Shown here piece by piece: positions 8,971 through 18,264 of a stretch of DNA of 64,000 nt; positions within the stretch are counted from its first letter, which is position 1, and every line of letters begins with the position of its first letter. The stretch is from Opitutus sp. (GTDB lineage Bacteria; Verrucomicrobiota; Verrucomicrobiia; Opitutales; Opitutaceae). The DNA lies in NCBI GenBank assembly GCA_024998815.1, contig JACEUQ010000002.1, positions 256,501 to 320,500 on the forward strand. The letters run 5' to 3'. A program made the position numbers and the translations under genes. Under the pieces are notes generated by a model. The model saw only the letters and a list, made by a program, of their open reading frames with translations, was not told where the DNA came from and did no database searches.

Positions 8971-9339
8971 AAACGCCCCAAGAAGCGGGGCAGGCCAAAC
9001 CAGCCAAAGAAATGGTTTAACCACCCAAAGGAGGGGTTAAACCCACCTAGCTGACAGGGTGAAAGCCGCAAGAAGCCCCTTTGCAGCGCGACAACTCGTT
9101 TTGTAAAAAACGCCTATTTTTAAGTTTTTAACGTCCCCAAAAATACCACCCGAAGCCGCTCCCTGTGAGTCGCTTCGGTTTTTTTATTCCCGTATGACAA
9201 GGTCTGTTTGAAGCGGGACAGAAGGACAAGTCCCCAAAGGAGGGTGCCACGCAACGCTATGCACCTCCACCAGACCGCATCCCCCCTCGCGCCGAGTCGC
9301 CCTCCAATTGACACGGGCCCCTGCCGTAACCCCGGCCCC
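8971..9339. other. Non-coding interval behind the PIN gene
   Basis: About 370 bases without a convincing gene. It begins with a short GCCCC-n7-GGGGC hairpin (8975-8991) lacking a T-tract, and holds the terminator described at 9150. Longer frames crossing it have no recognisable coding signal. Confidence 0.5.
9150..9185 (+). terminator. Rho-independent terminator behind the PIN gene
   Basis: Stem CCGAAGC (9150-9156) pairs with GCTTCGG (9172-9178), followed by seven T residues. It lies about 180 bases downstream of the PIN stop on the same strand. Confidence 0.75.
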
Positions 9340-9483
9340 ATGTCACCCGATTCCCAAATCGCCGCACTTACCGCTCAGGTCGCCTGGCTGACCGAGCAGT
9401 TGCAGCCGCAGCACCGCGCCGTCGTCCCGACCAAGTTGGTGCTGACGGTGCCCGAATTGGCCACCCGTTGGGGGGGGGCTTAA
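9340..9483 (+). pseudogene. Truncated excisionase/HTH-like small ORF
   Basis: 47-aa frame starting MSPDSQIAALTAQVAWLTEQ, a coiled-coil-like helix, then LVLTVPELATRWGG, which resembles the start of an excisionase/MerR-type helix-turn-helix. It breaks off at a run of nine G residues and a stop; neither shifted frame continues the HTH. Probably the remnant of a mobile-element regulatory gene. Confidence 0.45.
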
Positions 9484-9640
9484 AACGGGGTGGGGGTGTT
9501 ACATGGATACATACCGAGGTTTAGTCACCCCGCAGGAATGAACCGCAAGTCCAGAATTCGTCCACAGACTTTCAACTCCACAGACATCCTTGTTCGTTGC
9601 GACTTGGTGCCATTGAGGTGAAATCCAACTTCTTTCCCGC

Positions 9641-12220
9641 ATGACCTTCGACCTCGATCAACGCACCGCTTCGCTGAGCATCGGCGAATTCGCGGCGTTC
9701 ACCATCGGTCCGCGCGAACCCTCCGATCACACCGGCCCGCAAGGCCTGTGGCGCGCCCGCCTCGGCACTCGTTGGCACCAGGAGCTCCGCGCCACCGCCT
9801 CGGTGGCCACGCCAGCGACCACCTTCGAAGTCCCCCTAACCGGGCAGGTTTTCCATGGCGGCTGGACGCTCACCCTTACCGGCCGTATCGACCAGTTTTT
9901 GCCGGCCGCCGGAAACAATCACGCGGTCCTGCGCGAAATCAAAACCACCCTCGATCCGATCCCTGCCCCCGAGGAAGATCTTCGCGCAGCGCACCCCGAG
10001 TATTTCGCCCAACTCGCCTCCTACCTTGCGCTCCGCCGCATCGCCGACCCTACGGAGAAAATCCGCGGCGAGCTGGTGTTTGTCGAAGCCGGCAGCGGCC
10101 TGAGCCAGACCATCGTTTTCACGGCGAACGACGAAGCGCCCTTCCGAGTGCAACTGGAGCGGGTGGCGGAGTTTTTAAACCTCCGGTTAAAAGCGCGCGA
10201 ACGCCTCCGCCACCTCGATTACCGTGCCGCCTTCGCCGACCTGCGCGAAGGCCAGCAAACCACCCAAGCCGACCTCGCCGCCGCGTTGGCCGCGCAGCGC
10301 CACGTCCTGTTCACGGCGCCGACCGGCTTCGGCAAAACCGGTGCGCTTCTGGAGTGCGCCCTCGAGGCGATGAAGTCCGGCCGCTACTCGCGCCTGCTCT
10401 ACCTCACCAGCAAAGCCACCGGCCAACTCCAGGTCATCCGCACGCTTCAGGCCATGACCCAACCCAGCGCAAAGTGTCCCCCATTAGGTGACACCTTGAC
10501 CGACAATAGAGGGTTAATATCCAAACCACAGTGTCACCTAATAGGTGACACTGTGGTTGAGAAGACGGATGCGAAAACGCCGATCGCCCTTTGGCATGTG
10601 CGCCCCAAACACGAGCACTGCCTTACGCCCAAATGCTTCTGCGATCGGCGCGAGCTTAACCACCCTGCATCCGTGGCCCAGCGTTGGGCGCAGGCGGGTT
10701 TGGCCCATTTTTATCTCTTCGAGGACTCGGCCCGCGACCTGCCCACGCTGCGCACCGCCGGCCGCTCCGCCCAAATCTGCCCCTACGAAATCACCCGCAC
10801 CTCCCTAGCTTTTCAGGACGTCTGGGTCGGCGACTACAACTACGTCTTCGCGCCGGCCAACCGCACGCTCTTCTACAATCAGCCCGGCTTTAACCCCGCC
10901 GAGACGCTCCTGATCATCGACGAGGCGCACAACCTCCCCAGCCGCGCCGCCGACGCGCGCTCCCACACTCTTTTAGCCGACGACACCCGCCGCGTCCTCA
11001 GTGAACTTGACCACGGCCGCGCCCCCGCCCCGCTGATACGCGATTGGGAAACGTGGACGCTTTTACTGACTTCCATCGAGCCCTGCGAGGCCCTCGATCT
11101 CGACCTAGAGGACGACATCGCCGACGCCCTGCGCCGATTGGCCGACACCCTCACGCTGCACCCGCCAGGCATCGACGATTTGGAACGGCCCGTGCGCGAC
11201 CTGCTCTGGCAAATTCCAGTTTTGGCGGAGTGGTTTAACGCCCCCTTTCCAAAACTGGTGTGGAGCCCCCGCGCCGGCGAACTGCGCCTGACTTGCTTGG
11301 ATGCGGCACTCCCGACTGGTGAAATTTTAAACGAATACGCCGGCGTGGTTTTCGCCACCGCCACCCCCGGCCCCGCCACCACCTTCGCCGAAGCCTGCGG
11401 CCTCGCCGATCCCAGCCCCAAGCTCCTCGCTACGAGCTCCAAGCTCCAAGCTCTCAGCTCCAAGCTCCCAGCTCCAAGCTCTCAGCTCCCAGCTAACAGC
11501 TCCAAACTCCTCGCCGTGAGCGCCAAAACCCCGTGGCGCGACGCCGCCTACGAGATCGCCTACGACGTACGTGTGGACACGACCTACCAACAACGCGCCC
11601 GCCACGCCGGCACCACCGCCGACACCATCGCCGCGCTCCACGCCGCCTCCGAAAAAAGCGCGCAGCTCTCAGCTCCCCGCTCGCAGCCCGGCCCCGGTTC
11701 GGCCGTGGCGGTCTTTTTCCCCAGCTACGCCTACGCCGAGGCGATCGAACAAACACTCAACCGATCACACCCCTATTTACGCGTGGCGTTGCAACCGCGA
11801 CTCTCTGACCTGGCGGCGCAAACCGCGTGGGTGGACGAATCCCTCGCGTTCACCGACGCCCTTTTTCTCGTGCTCGGCAGCAGTTTTGCAGAGGGAATCG
11901 ACACCCTTGGCGGCCGGATCAGCCACGCCATGGTGGTCGGCCCAGCCCTGCCCGAGGTCAACGCGGTGCAAAAAGCCCGCCTCGCCGCACTCACGGGCTA
12001 CAGCCGCGAAAGCGCATTCCAACGCGTTTACCAAGTTCCGGGTATCCAAAAAGTAAATCAGGCGCTGGGGCGACTCGTCCGCGCGCCCGGCCAACGCGCC
12101 AAGGTCATTCTGCAATGCCGGCGCTTTCTGGAGCCGGCGTACGCGGCGCTGCTCGACCGCGACTACCAATTCGGTGCCACCTTAAGCACGGATACGGAAC
12201 TCGCACGCTGGCTCGGCTGA
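9641..12220 (+). CDS. PD-(D/E)XK nuclease fused to DinG/XPD-like DNA helicase
   Basis: 859-aa protein. The N-terminus (to about residue 170) has a RecB/Cas4-like nuclease pattern: GRIDQF, VLREIKTT and YFAQLASYLALRR. The helicase part has Walker A TAPTGFGKT near residue 226, DEAH in LLIIDEAHNLPSR near 427, and C-terminal helicase motifs in VLGSSFAEGID and VNQALGRLVR. Four Cys (HEHC, PKCFC, ICPYE; residues about 327-382) fit an XPD-type Fe-S cluster. Likely role in DNA repair or recombination-intermediate processing. Two in-frame low-complexity insertions derived from repeats occur at residues about 278-307 and 593-627. The N-terminus is duplicated at 6702. Confidence 0.88.
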   Translation: MTFDLDQRTASLSIGEFAAFTIGPREPSDHTGPQGLWRARLGTRWHQELRATASVATPATTFEVPLTGQVFHGGWTLTLTGRIDQFLPAAGNNHAVLREIKTTLDPIPAPEEDLRAAHPEYFAQLASYLALRRIADPTEKIRGELVFVEAGSGLSQTIVFTANDEAPFRVQLERVAEFLNLRLKARERLRHLDYRAAFADLREGQQTTQADLAAALAAQRHVLFTAPTGFGKTGALLECALEAMKSGRYSRLLYLTSKATGQLQVIRTLQAMTQPSAKCPPLGDTLTDNRGLISKPQCHLIGDTVVEKTDAKTPIALWHVRPKHEHCLTPKCFCDRRELNHPASVAQRWAQAGLAHFYLFEDSARDLPTLRTAGRSAQICPYEITRTSLAFQDVWVGDYNYVFAPANRTLFYNQPGFNPAETLLIIDEAHNLPSRAADARSHTLLADDTRRVLSELDHGRAPAPLIRDWETWTLLLTSIEPCEALDLDLEDDIADALRRLADTLTLHPPGIDDLERPVRDLLWQIPVLAEWFNAPFPKLVWSPRAGELRLTCLDAALPTGEILNEYAGVVFATATPGPATTFAEACGLADPSPKLLATSSKLQALSSKLPAPSSQLPANSSKLLAVSAKTPWRDAAYEIAYDVRVDTTYQQRARHAGTTADTIAALHAASEKSAQLSAPRSQPGPGSAVAVFFPSYAYAEAIEQTLNRSHPYLRVALQPRLSDLAAQTAWVDESLAFTDALFLVLGSSFAEGIDTLGGRISHAMVVGPALPEVNAVQKARLAALTGYSRESAFQRVYQVPGIQKVNQALGRLVRAPGQRAKVILQCRRFLEPAYAALLDRDYQFGATLSTDTELARWLG
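9642..9859 (+). repeat. 218-bp direct repeat, right copy
   Basis: Counterpart of 6703-6920; forms the 5' end of the complete helicase gene. Confidence 0.95.
10474..10558. repeat. In-frame palindromic repeat inside the helicase gene
   Basis: A perfect palindrome with 17-base arms and a single central base spans 10524-10558 (arms AACCACAGTGTCACCTA and its complement). A shorter related imperfect palindrome, GTGTCnnnnATTAGGTGACAC, lies at 10474-10494. Both are translated in frame, adding about 30 residues just before the Fe-S cysteines. Confidence 0.9.
11419..11520. repeat. AGCTCC tandem repeat inside the helicase gene
   Basis: Degenerate tandem units of AGCTCCAAGCTCTCAGCTCC type encode a Ser/Lys/Leu/Ala/Pro-rich linker of roughly 34 residues (KLQALSSKLPAPSSQL). 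A further short stretch lies at 11663-11685. A related block occurs between genes at 33609-33664. Confidence 0.85.
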
Positions 12221-12414
12221 AGCGCCTTTGCGCGAAAACGCGCTCAGCTCTCGCGTGCTTATTCGCGACAGAGATGGCTCCTACGGAATACCTGAGCTCA
12301 CGCTCAGGACCACATTCCGAGGGAAATACATTCCCCAACGACTCCCTCCTCGTTGCCTCAGTCCCCGTGGCCTTGCGCGTGAGCGCAGGGTTCCGCGCTT
12401 CTAACGCTGCGGCT
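12221..12414. repeat. Intergenic GTGA-loop hairpin repeats
   Basis: Two hairpins of the CCTTGAGC-GTGA-GCTCAAGG family: CCTGAGC/GCTCAGG at 12291-12308 (reverse orientation) and CCTTGCGC-GTGA-GCGCAGGG at 12371-12390. They fill the gap between the helicase and the convergent CobW gene. Confidence 0.85.
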
Positions 12415-13830
12415 TCACACCAAGCAGGACTTAAACCCTTCGGTTAACGCGGCGCGGTCGAGGTTTTTGCCGATGAAAACCAGCGTGTTCGTCCGCGGCG
12501 ACGCACCACAGGGTGCGTCGAACTTAGCGTCGAAGAGCATGTGTACGCCTTGGAAAACCATGCGGTTGGGCGAACCCTTCACCGACAACACGCCCTTGCA
12601 GCGGTAAATGTCGTTGCCCTTGGTTTTTAACAACTCGCCGATCCAGTCGTTGAGGCGCTTGCCGTCCAGGTCGCCCGGGGTGGTGATGCCCACCGAGGTC
12701 ACCGCGTCGTTGTGCGTGTGGGCAGGGGCGAAATCCTGCTGCCAGGAGGGCTTAACGGTGTCGCCGTTCACTTCGATGTGGAAGGCGATCTCGCCGTGCT
12801 GTTCGTAGGCCACGAAGAGCCCAGCCTTGGCGATTTTAAGCGCAAAACGGGCGTAACCTTCCGTGAGCTGCAGGCGGTGCAACGAGGCGCCGGGCACCAC
12901 AGTGTCGCCGGCTTTGAGCACGGTTTCCCAGTCGGCAAACACGTGCACGGCAGCCTCGCGGGCGGCGTCGAGATCTTTGGCTTCGAGCGACTTGACCGGC
13001 ATGATCACGAGATCGAGTTCGTTCTCGGTGCCGTGATCGTGCCCGCAATCGTGGGCGTGGCCATGATCGTGGGAGCATTCTTCACCGGGAGCGTGGCCGA
13101 TCTCGATCTGGTGCTCGCCCGCCGGCAGGGCGTAGGCACCAGCCCACTCAAACGGATACGTGGGTTCGAGGAACTGGGGGTTCAGCTCGGTGGCGCGGGA
13201 GAGGTTAAAACCGCCGACGTTGAGCACGTGTTTGAGGTCGATCGCGGCATTCTGCGTGCGGTGGATTTTGGCCGCCGCATTCATCTTGTGGATGCGCTTT
13301 TCGAGGAGGTCGAGGTCGGCGGATGCGACGAGATCGGTCTTGTTGAGAATGATCACGTCGGCGAAGGCGATTTGCTTCTGGGCTTCGTCGGCATCGTCGA
13401 GGTGGAGCAAGATGTGTTTGGCGTCCACCACCGTCACAATGCTGTCGAGGCGGTAGCGGGCTCGCATCTCGTCATCGGTGAAAAAGGTCTGCGCGACCGG
13501 GCCGGGGTCGGCCAAACCGGTGGTTTCGATGAGGATGCCATCGAGGCGGTCCTTGCGCTTCATCAGGCGGCCGAGGATGCGGATGAGGTCGCCGCGCACG
13601 GTGCAGCAGATGCAGCCGTTGTTCATCTCAAAGAGCTCCTCCTCGGAACTGATGACCAACTGGTTGTCCACGCCGACCTCGCCGAACTCGTTTTCGATCA
13701 CGGCGAGCTTTTTGCCATGCTGCTCGGTGAGGATGCGGTTGAGCAGCGTGGTCTTGCCGGCGCCGAGGAAGCCGGTGAGCACGGTGACGGGAATGGGCGC
13801 AGGAGCAGGAGCGGGCGTGGCGTTGGACAT
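12415..13830 (-). CDS. CobW/YeiR-family GTPase metallochaperone
   Basis: 471-aa G3E GTPase, likely delivering zinc or another metal to target proteins. Walker A GFLGAGKT is at residues 20-27, the metal-binding GCICC at 72-76, NKTD near 195, and a His-rich loop ([14 protein letters not shown]) near 265, with a CobW C-terminal domain after it. The start [15 protein letters not shown] is chosen; the open frame extends 27 codons upstream but without similarity to the family. The next gene upstream is pyk, separated by a terminator, so it is probably transcribed on its own. The metal cannot be fixed from sequence. Confidence 0.9.
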   Translation of the reverse strand: MSNATPAPAPAPIPVTVLTGFLGAGKTTLLNRILTEQHGKKLAVIENEFGEVGVDNQLVISSEEELFEMNNGCICCTVRGDLIRILGRLMKRKDRLDGILIETTGLADPGPVAQTFFTDDEMRARYRLDSIVTVVDAKHILLHLDDADEAQKQIAFADVIILNKTDLVASADLDLLEKRIHKMNAAAKIHRTQNAAIDLKHVLNVGGFNLSRATELNPQFLEPTYPFEWAGAYALPAGEHQIEIGHAPGEECSHDHGHAHDCGHDHGTENELDLVIMPVKSLEAKDLDAAREAAVHVFADWETVLKAGDTVVPGASLHRLQLTEGYARFALKIAKAGLFVAYEQHGEIAFHIEVNGDTVKPSWQQDFAPAHTHNDAVTSVGITTPGDLDGKRLNDWIGELLKTKGNDIYRCKGVLSVKGSPNRMVFQGVHMLFDAKFDAPCGASPRTNTLVFIGKNLDRAALTEGFKSCLV

Positions 13831-13945
13831 GTTGCGAATAAAGTGCGGTGGGAAACAAAGGCCGGGCAGGCGTGGATAATTTAACGAACTCGACGACAAC
13901 CGCCGCGTCAAGGGAGGTGCGGCGGCGAGTTACCCAAAGGCGGGC

Positions 13946-13975
13946 ACAAAAAAGCCGCGCCTGTGAGTGGCGCGG
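13946..13975 (-). terminator. Rho-independent terminator of pyk
   Basis: On the minus strand GCCGCGCC pairs with GGCGCGGC around a 7-base loop, followed by six T residues. It lies about 40 bases beyond the pyk stop codon. Confidence 0.88.
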
Positions 13976-14014
13976 CCTTGAGGGCTGGCGGGGATCGGGG
14001 TCGCGCGGGGCGAC

Positions 14015-15445
14015 TTAGATCACGACGCGCAGCTGGATCGAATCGACCAAGCGCTCGGCGGTGATCATATCGGTGGCGACAATGAGTTTGTCACCGACCT
14101 TGACGTGGCCGGTCTTGGTGAGAAGCGCCAGCGCGCCTTCGACGGTGCGGTTGGGGTGAGCCTGGTGCTCGAGGAGGAACGGCTCGACGCTGCGCAGAAG
14201 ACGGAGCTGGCGGAGGGTTTCCACCGAGTTGGTCATCGCGTAGATCGGGGCCAAGTTCGGACGGAGCGCGGCGAGACCACCGGCCATGTTACCTTGGCGG
14301 GTGAAGGTCAGGAGACCAGTGTCAGGCATCTGGTGGGCAAGCTGAACGGCGGCATGGAGCAGCTTAAGCTTGTCGCCTTTGACAAAGTTAGGCTCGGCAA
14401 AAACGAACGGGCCTTCCTGCTCGATGCGGCGGGCGATGCGGTCGAGTGTTTGCACGCACTCGAGCGGGTATTTACCCACGGTGGTCTCGCCGGAGAGCAT
14501 CACGCAGTCGGCTTTTTCGTAAACGGCATTGGCGACGTCGGTGATCTCGGCGCGGGTAGGCACCGGGCTGGAAATCATCGATTCGAGGGTGTGCGTGGCG
14601 ATGATCACCGGTTTGCCGGCATTGAAACAGGACTTAACGGCGCGGCGCTGAATGACGGGCAAGTCTTCCAACGGGCACTCGATACCGAGGTCGCCGCGGG
14701 CCACCATCAGGGCGTCGGTCTCGTTGATGATCTCGTCGAGGTTGGCGATAGCGGTTTGATCTTCGATCTTGGCGATGATCTTGGCCTTGGAGTTATGATC
14801 AGCGAGGAACTTGCGCAGATGCACAATATCTTGGGCTTCGCGCACAAACGACAAAGCGACGAAGTCGATGCCTTCCTCAATGCCGACGAGGGTGTCGAGG
14901 CGGTCCTTCTCGGTGAAGGCCGGCAGGTTCACTTTGACGCCAGGTAAATTGATGTGGCGGCGCGAGCTGAGCGCACCCGGGGTGAGCACTTTGCAGCGGA
15001 TGTGGTTATCCTTCTTTTCGAGCACCTCGAAGCGCATCAGGCCGCTGTCAACCAGCACAATGTCACCGATTTTGATGTCGTTGACGATGTCCTTGTAGTT
15101 GACGTTAACCGAGCGGATTTCCTCGCCGCCATCGCGGTCGCCGGGCTTCACGGTGAAGTCAAAAGTTTCGCCAACCTTGAGTTCGATGGGCGAATCCACA
15201 TCGCCGGTGCGGATCTCGGGGCCCTTGATGTCCATCATGATGGCGATCTCGCGGCCAACGCGCTTGGAAACGGCGCGGATACGGCGGATGACCATACGAG
15301 TCCATTCGTGATTACCGTGAGCCATGTTCAGGCGGGCGACATCGGCGCCTGCGAGAATGAGCTTTTCGAGCATTTCCTCGGTCTGGGACGCGGGCCCGAG
15401 CGTAAAGATGATCTTGGTGCGGCGAAGTGAAGGAACGGTTGACAT
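14015..15445 (-). CDS. pyk: Pyruvate kinase
   Basis: Last step of glycolysis: phosphoenolpyruvate plus ADP gives pyruvate plus ATP. 476 aa, the usual length. Landmarks: TKIIFTLGPAS (residues 10-20), ADVARLNMAHG (34-44), MDIKGPEIRTG, the catalytic IIAKIEDQTAI, MVARGDLGIE and PTRAEITDVANAV. The usual ATQMLESM segment reads ATHTLESM here, a mild deviation. It has its own terminator downstream, so it is likely monocistronic. Confidence 0.96.
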   Translation of the reverse strand: MSTVPSLRRTKIIFTLGPASQTEEMLEKLILAGADVARLNMAHGNHEWTRMVIRRIRAVSKRVGREIAIMMDIKGPEIRTGDVDSPIELKVGETFDFTVKPGDRDGGEEIRSVNVNYKDIVNDIKIGDIVLVDSGLMRFEVLEKKDNHIRCKVLTPGALSSRRHINLPGVKVNLPAFTEKDRLDTLVGIEEGIDFVALSFVREAQDIVHLRKFLADHNSKAKIIAKIEDQTAIANLDEIINETDALMVARGDLGIECPLEDLPVIQRRAVKSCFNAGKPVIIATHTLESMISSPVPTRAEITDVANAVYEKADCVMLSGETTVGKYPLECVQTLDRIARRIEQEGPFVFAEPNFVKGDKLKLLHAAVQLAHQMPDTGLLTFTRQGNMAGGLAALRPNLAPIYAMTNSVETLRQLRLLRSVEPFLLEHQAHPNRTVEGALALLTKTGHVKVGDKLIVATDMITAERLVDSIQLRVVI

Positions 15446-15542
15446 AAGTGGGCATAAAGGCCGCCCAGCCTACCGTTGGTCAACTCTTCTTGTTAACCGG
15501 TGCACGAGCTCAGGCTGTGCCACTTGAGCCTAGTGAATCCGC

Positions 15543-16340
15543 TTATAGGTTACAGACCGCGGCGCCAGCCCCGGAGGCAACAATATGAAACTGGCAACTC
15601 AGACGGGCGCGCAGGCCGACGAGTGCGGCGTCGATGGCCGCGGCGCTATTACAGTCGCCCGAAAGGTGGATGAAAAAAACCTGCTGCCAACGCGGGCTGG
15701 CGACCGACTCCAGCAGTTCGCGCATCTGTTCGTTGGACAAATGCCCATGGCGGCCGGCGATACGCTGCTTGGTTGGCCAGGGCCGCTTCATGTCGGCATC
15801 GAGCAGGCGCGGGCAGTGGTTGCTCTCCACCACGACCACGTCGACGTCGCGGATGCGTTCATGGAGGTGCTGGGGTGCGTGGCCGAGATCGGTTAACCAG
15901 GCCAGGCGCCGGCGCGGTGTCAGAAGATCTCCCTCGTGCCCGTGCGAAAAGGTAAAGCCCACCGGCTCTTGGGCATCGTGCGGCACGTGAAAACTCTCGA
16001 TCTCCAAATCGCGGAAAGCGAAACGCGCGCCGGTTTCGAACAACCGCCAGTCTACCTTGTGATCCAGCTTAGACTGCACGGCGCGGGCAGTGGCGGCGTT
16101 GGCAAACACAGGAATATGCGGAAATTTTTTCAGCCCCTCGATGCCGGCCGCATGGTCGCCGTGTTCGTGGGTGAGGAAAACCGCGTCGATCTGTTCAAGG
16201 GATTCGCCGGCCTCGCGCAGCAGATCGCGGAGCTTCCGCTGAGCGAAACCGGCGTCGATGAGCACGCGTGCCTGATCGGTCCGCAACACGGCGCAATTAC
16301 CCGAACTACCGCTGCCGAGGATTCTAAAGCACATCGCCAT
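15543..16340 (-). CDS. MBL-fold hydrolase, WalJ/YycJ-like
   Basis: 265-aa metallo-beta-lactamase-fold protein. The N-terminus CFRILGSGSSGNCAVL and the metal motif FLTHEHGDHAAGI match the YycJ/WalJ group, candidate nucleases. Later ligands are in FHVPHDAQEPVGF, WLTDLGH and VVVESNH. Start chosen as ATG 16340 with an AGGCG sequence about 6 bases upstream; a second ATG two codons later is possible. Confidence 0.85.
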   Translation of the reverse strand: MAMCFRILGSGSSGNCAVLRTDQARVLIDAGFAQRKLRDLLREAGESLEQIDAVFLTHEHGDHAAGIEGLKKFPHIPVFANAATARAVQSKLDHKVDWRLFETGARFAFRDLEIESFHVPHDAQEPVGFTFSHGHEGDLLTPRRRLAWLTDLGHAPQHLHERIRDVDVVVVESNHCPRLLDADMKRPWPTKQRIAGRHGHLSNEQMRELLESVASPRWQQVFFIHLSGDCNSAAAIDAALVGLRARLSCQFHIVASGAGAAVCNL

Positions 16341-16414
16341 AAGACGCCTGATCAAGCCCCACCCCCGCCCCCGCGCAAGGGGGGATTTTGACCAAGCGAC
16401 GCACGGCCGCCGAC

Positions 16415-16567
16415 TCTTTCTCTTTCTCGTTCTCTTTCTCGTTCTCTTTCGAAATCATGCCACATCGGAGCATCCGCTCCCCTGCACGCATAAGAACCAC
16501 CCGATTCCTGACGAACGAGTAAGAGTAAGAGTAAGAGTAAGAGTAAGAGTAAGAGTAAGAGAACGAA
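16415..16567. repeat. GAGTAA-type inverted repeat (copy 2)
   Basis: A (CTCTTT/CTCGTT)n pyrimidine arm at 16415-16450 faces a purine arm at 16512-16567 in which GAGTAA is repeated about seven times. Same family as 5882-6006. Most of the 312-base gap between the MBL gene and the PTPS gene is this element; no other feature is evident there. Confidence 0.88.
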
Positions 16568-16652
16568 TCAATCCCCCCGCCCGCCCACCCCGCAGGGCCA
16601 TGGCGCCCGCTGAATTGACCAGCGCCGATTTATCCTCACGGTTCTGCCCCTC

Positions 16653-17129
16653 ATGCCCAAGAAAACCGCTCCCGGCCCCACCGCCTCGCCGACCCTGCGT
16701 CCGCTCCGCGGCACGGTCATCGTCACCCGGCAGGCGCATTTCAACGCGGCCCATCGCCTGCACAACCCCGCCAAGAGCGCGCAGTGGAACTCCGACCAGT
16801 TCGGCCCGTGCAACAACCCGCGTTGGCACGGCCATAACTACGTACTCGAAGTCTCGGTACGCGGGCAGCCCGACCCCGCCACCGGTTACGTCATCGACCT
16901 GTCCGACCTCAACGCCCTCATCCAGACCCACATCCTCGCCCACTGCGACCACCGCAACCTCAACGAGGAGGTCGAATTCCTGCGCGGGGTGATCCCCTCC
17001 ACCGAGAACCTGGCCATCGCCTTCTGGCACCAGCTCGCCCCCCATATCACCCGCGGCCAACTGCACTGCGTGAAACTCTACGAAACGCCGCGTAACTTCG
17101 CCGAGTTTTACGGCCCCGACGCCGCCTAA
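16653..17129 (+). CDS. 6-pyruvoyl-tetrahydropterin synthase family protein
   Basis: 158-aa pterin enzyme acting on 7,8-dihydroneopterin triphosphate. Zinc ligands are His 34 (FNAAHRLH) and His 59/61 (WHGHNY); the catalytic Cys is at 53 in FGPCNNPRWHGHNY. That spacing is of the eukaryote-like PTPS kind, not the CxxxHGH of QueD. The catalytic-region His is in DHRNLNEE. It is followed by FolE2 and an SDR on the same strand, which together could make a biopterin-type cofactor. Queuosine or folate use remains possible. Confidence 0.88.
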   Translation: MPKKTAPGPTASPTLRPLRGTVIVTRQAHFNAAHRLHNPAKSAQWNSDQFGPCNNPRWHGHNYVLEVSVRGQPDPATGYVIDLSDLNALIQTHILAHCDHRNLNEEVEFLRGVIPSTENLAIAFWHQLAPHITRGQLHCVKLYETPRNFAEFYGPDAA

Positions 17130-17274
17130 AACCCGTCGTCGCCCCAGCCCCTTTCCCTCGTCGCAGCTCCCCATCCCTCTCCTCCGCCACATTTCCCTCT
17201 GCGCCGGCCACCCGTAAATTTGCGGGCACACGGTTATCGATCCCCGTCCGGCGCTCCCAAAACCCAAAAACGAC

Positions 17275-18252
17275 ATGTCCTCCAAGAAACCCATGTACCT
17301 GCATCGTAACGCGAGCGGCGCCCAGGCCCGCATGCCACGCAGCTACGATGCCCAATTCAAGGTCACCCCGGCCTACCGCGCCTCGCTGCCCGACATGATG
17401 GAAACCGCCGAGTCCATCGCCGGCGGCAACGTGCCCATCCAGCAAGTCGGCATTTCCAACTTCAAGCTCCCCCTGCTCTACCGCACCAAGGACGGCCGCA
17501 CCCTCACCCTCGAAACCAGCGTCACCGGCACCGTTTCCCTGCAAGCCGAGCTCAAGGGCATCAACATGAGCCGGATCATGCGCTCGTTCTACGATCACAA
17601 AGACGGCGTCACCACCGGCGAGTGGATGGGCAAAGTCCTCAAAGCCTATCTACGCAAGGTCGAGAGCAAGGCTGCCCGACTCAAGATCCGCTTCTCCTAC
17701 CCCATGCTGCAAAAAAGCCTGCGCAGCGGGCTGGAGGGCTACCAATTCTACGACGTCGCCTTCGAGGGCGTGATGACCGCCGAGGGGCGCTACCGCCGCT
17801 TTATCCACTTCGATTTCGTTTACTCGTCGGCCTGCCCCTGTTCGGCCGAACTCGCTGAGCACGCCCGCGACCTGCGCGGCGCCTACACCGTGCCGCATTC
17901 GCAGCGCAGCAAAGCGCGGCTAACCATCGAGGAGGCCGCGGGGAAAAAGATCTGGATCGAGGAGATCCAGGCCTTGTGCCTGCGCGCGCTGAGCACCGAA
18001 ACCCAGGTGATGGTGAAACGCGAAGACGAACAGGCCTTCGCCGAGCTCAACGGCGCCCACCTCAAGTTTGTCGAGGACGCCGCCCGCCTGCTCTACGCCG
18101 AGTTGGCCAAGGACAAACGCATCGCCGATTTCCAAGTCGCCTGCTCCCACCAGGAATCCCTGCATTCCCACGACGCCGTCAGCGTGATTTGCAAAGGCGT
18201 GCCCGGCGGCTTCACCGCCGATTTCTCCGACTTCCGCTCCCTGGCCTGCTGA
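17275..18252 (+). CDS. folE2: GTP cyclohydrolase IB
   Basis: Zinc-independent type IB GTP cyclohydrolase (325 aa) that converts GTP to 7,8-dihydroneopterin triphosphate, the substrate of the preceding PTPS. The metal/catalytic Cys lies in [11 protein letters not shown] (residues 183-192); [11 protein letters not shown] near 60 and [12 protein letters not shown] near the end are further family landmarks. An alternative to FolE, often favoured when zinc is scarce. The stop is 12 bases before the SDR start. Confidence 0.93.
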   Translation: MSSKKPMYLHRNASGAQARMPRSYDAQFKVTPAYRASLPDMMETAESIAGGNVPIQQVGISNFKLPLLYRTKDGRTLTLETSVTGTVSLQAELKGINMSRIMRSFYDHKDGVTTGEWMGKVLKAYLRKVESKAARLKIRFSYPMLQKSLRSGLEGYQFYDVAFEGVMTAEGRYRRFIHFDFVYSSACPCSAELAEHARDLRGAYTVPHSQRSKARLTIEEAAGKKIWIEEIQALCLRALSTETQVMVKREDEQAFAELNGAHLKFVEDAARLLYAELAKDKRIADFQVACSHQESLHSHDAVSVICKGVPGGFTADFSDFRSLAC

Positions 18253-18264
18253 GCTTTTTCCACG

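Noticed and set aside
9208-9339. Upstream extension of the HTH-like ORF
   Set aside because: Runs through terminator-proximal sequence and lacks coding character; the ATG at 9340 is a better start.
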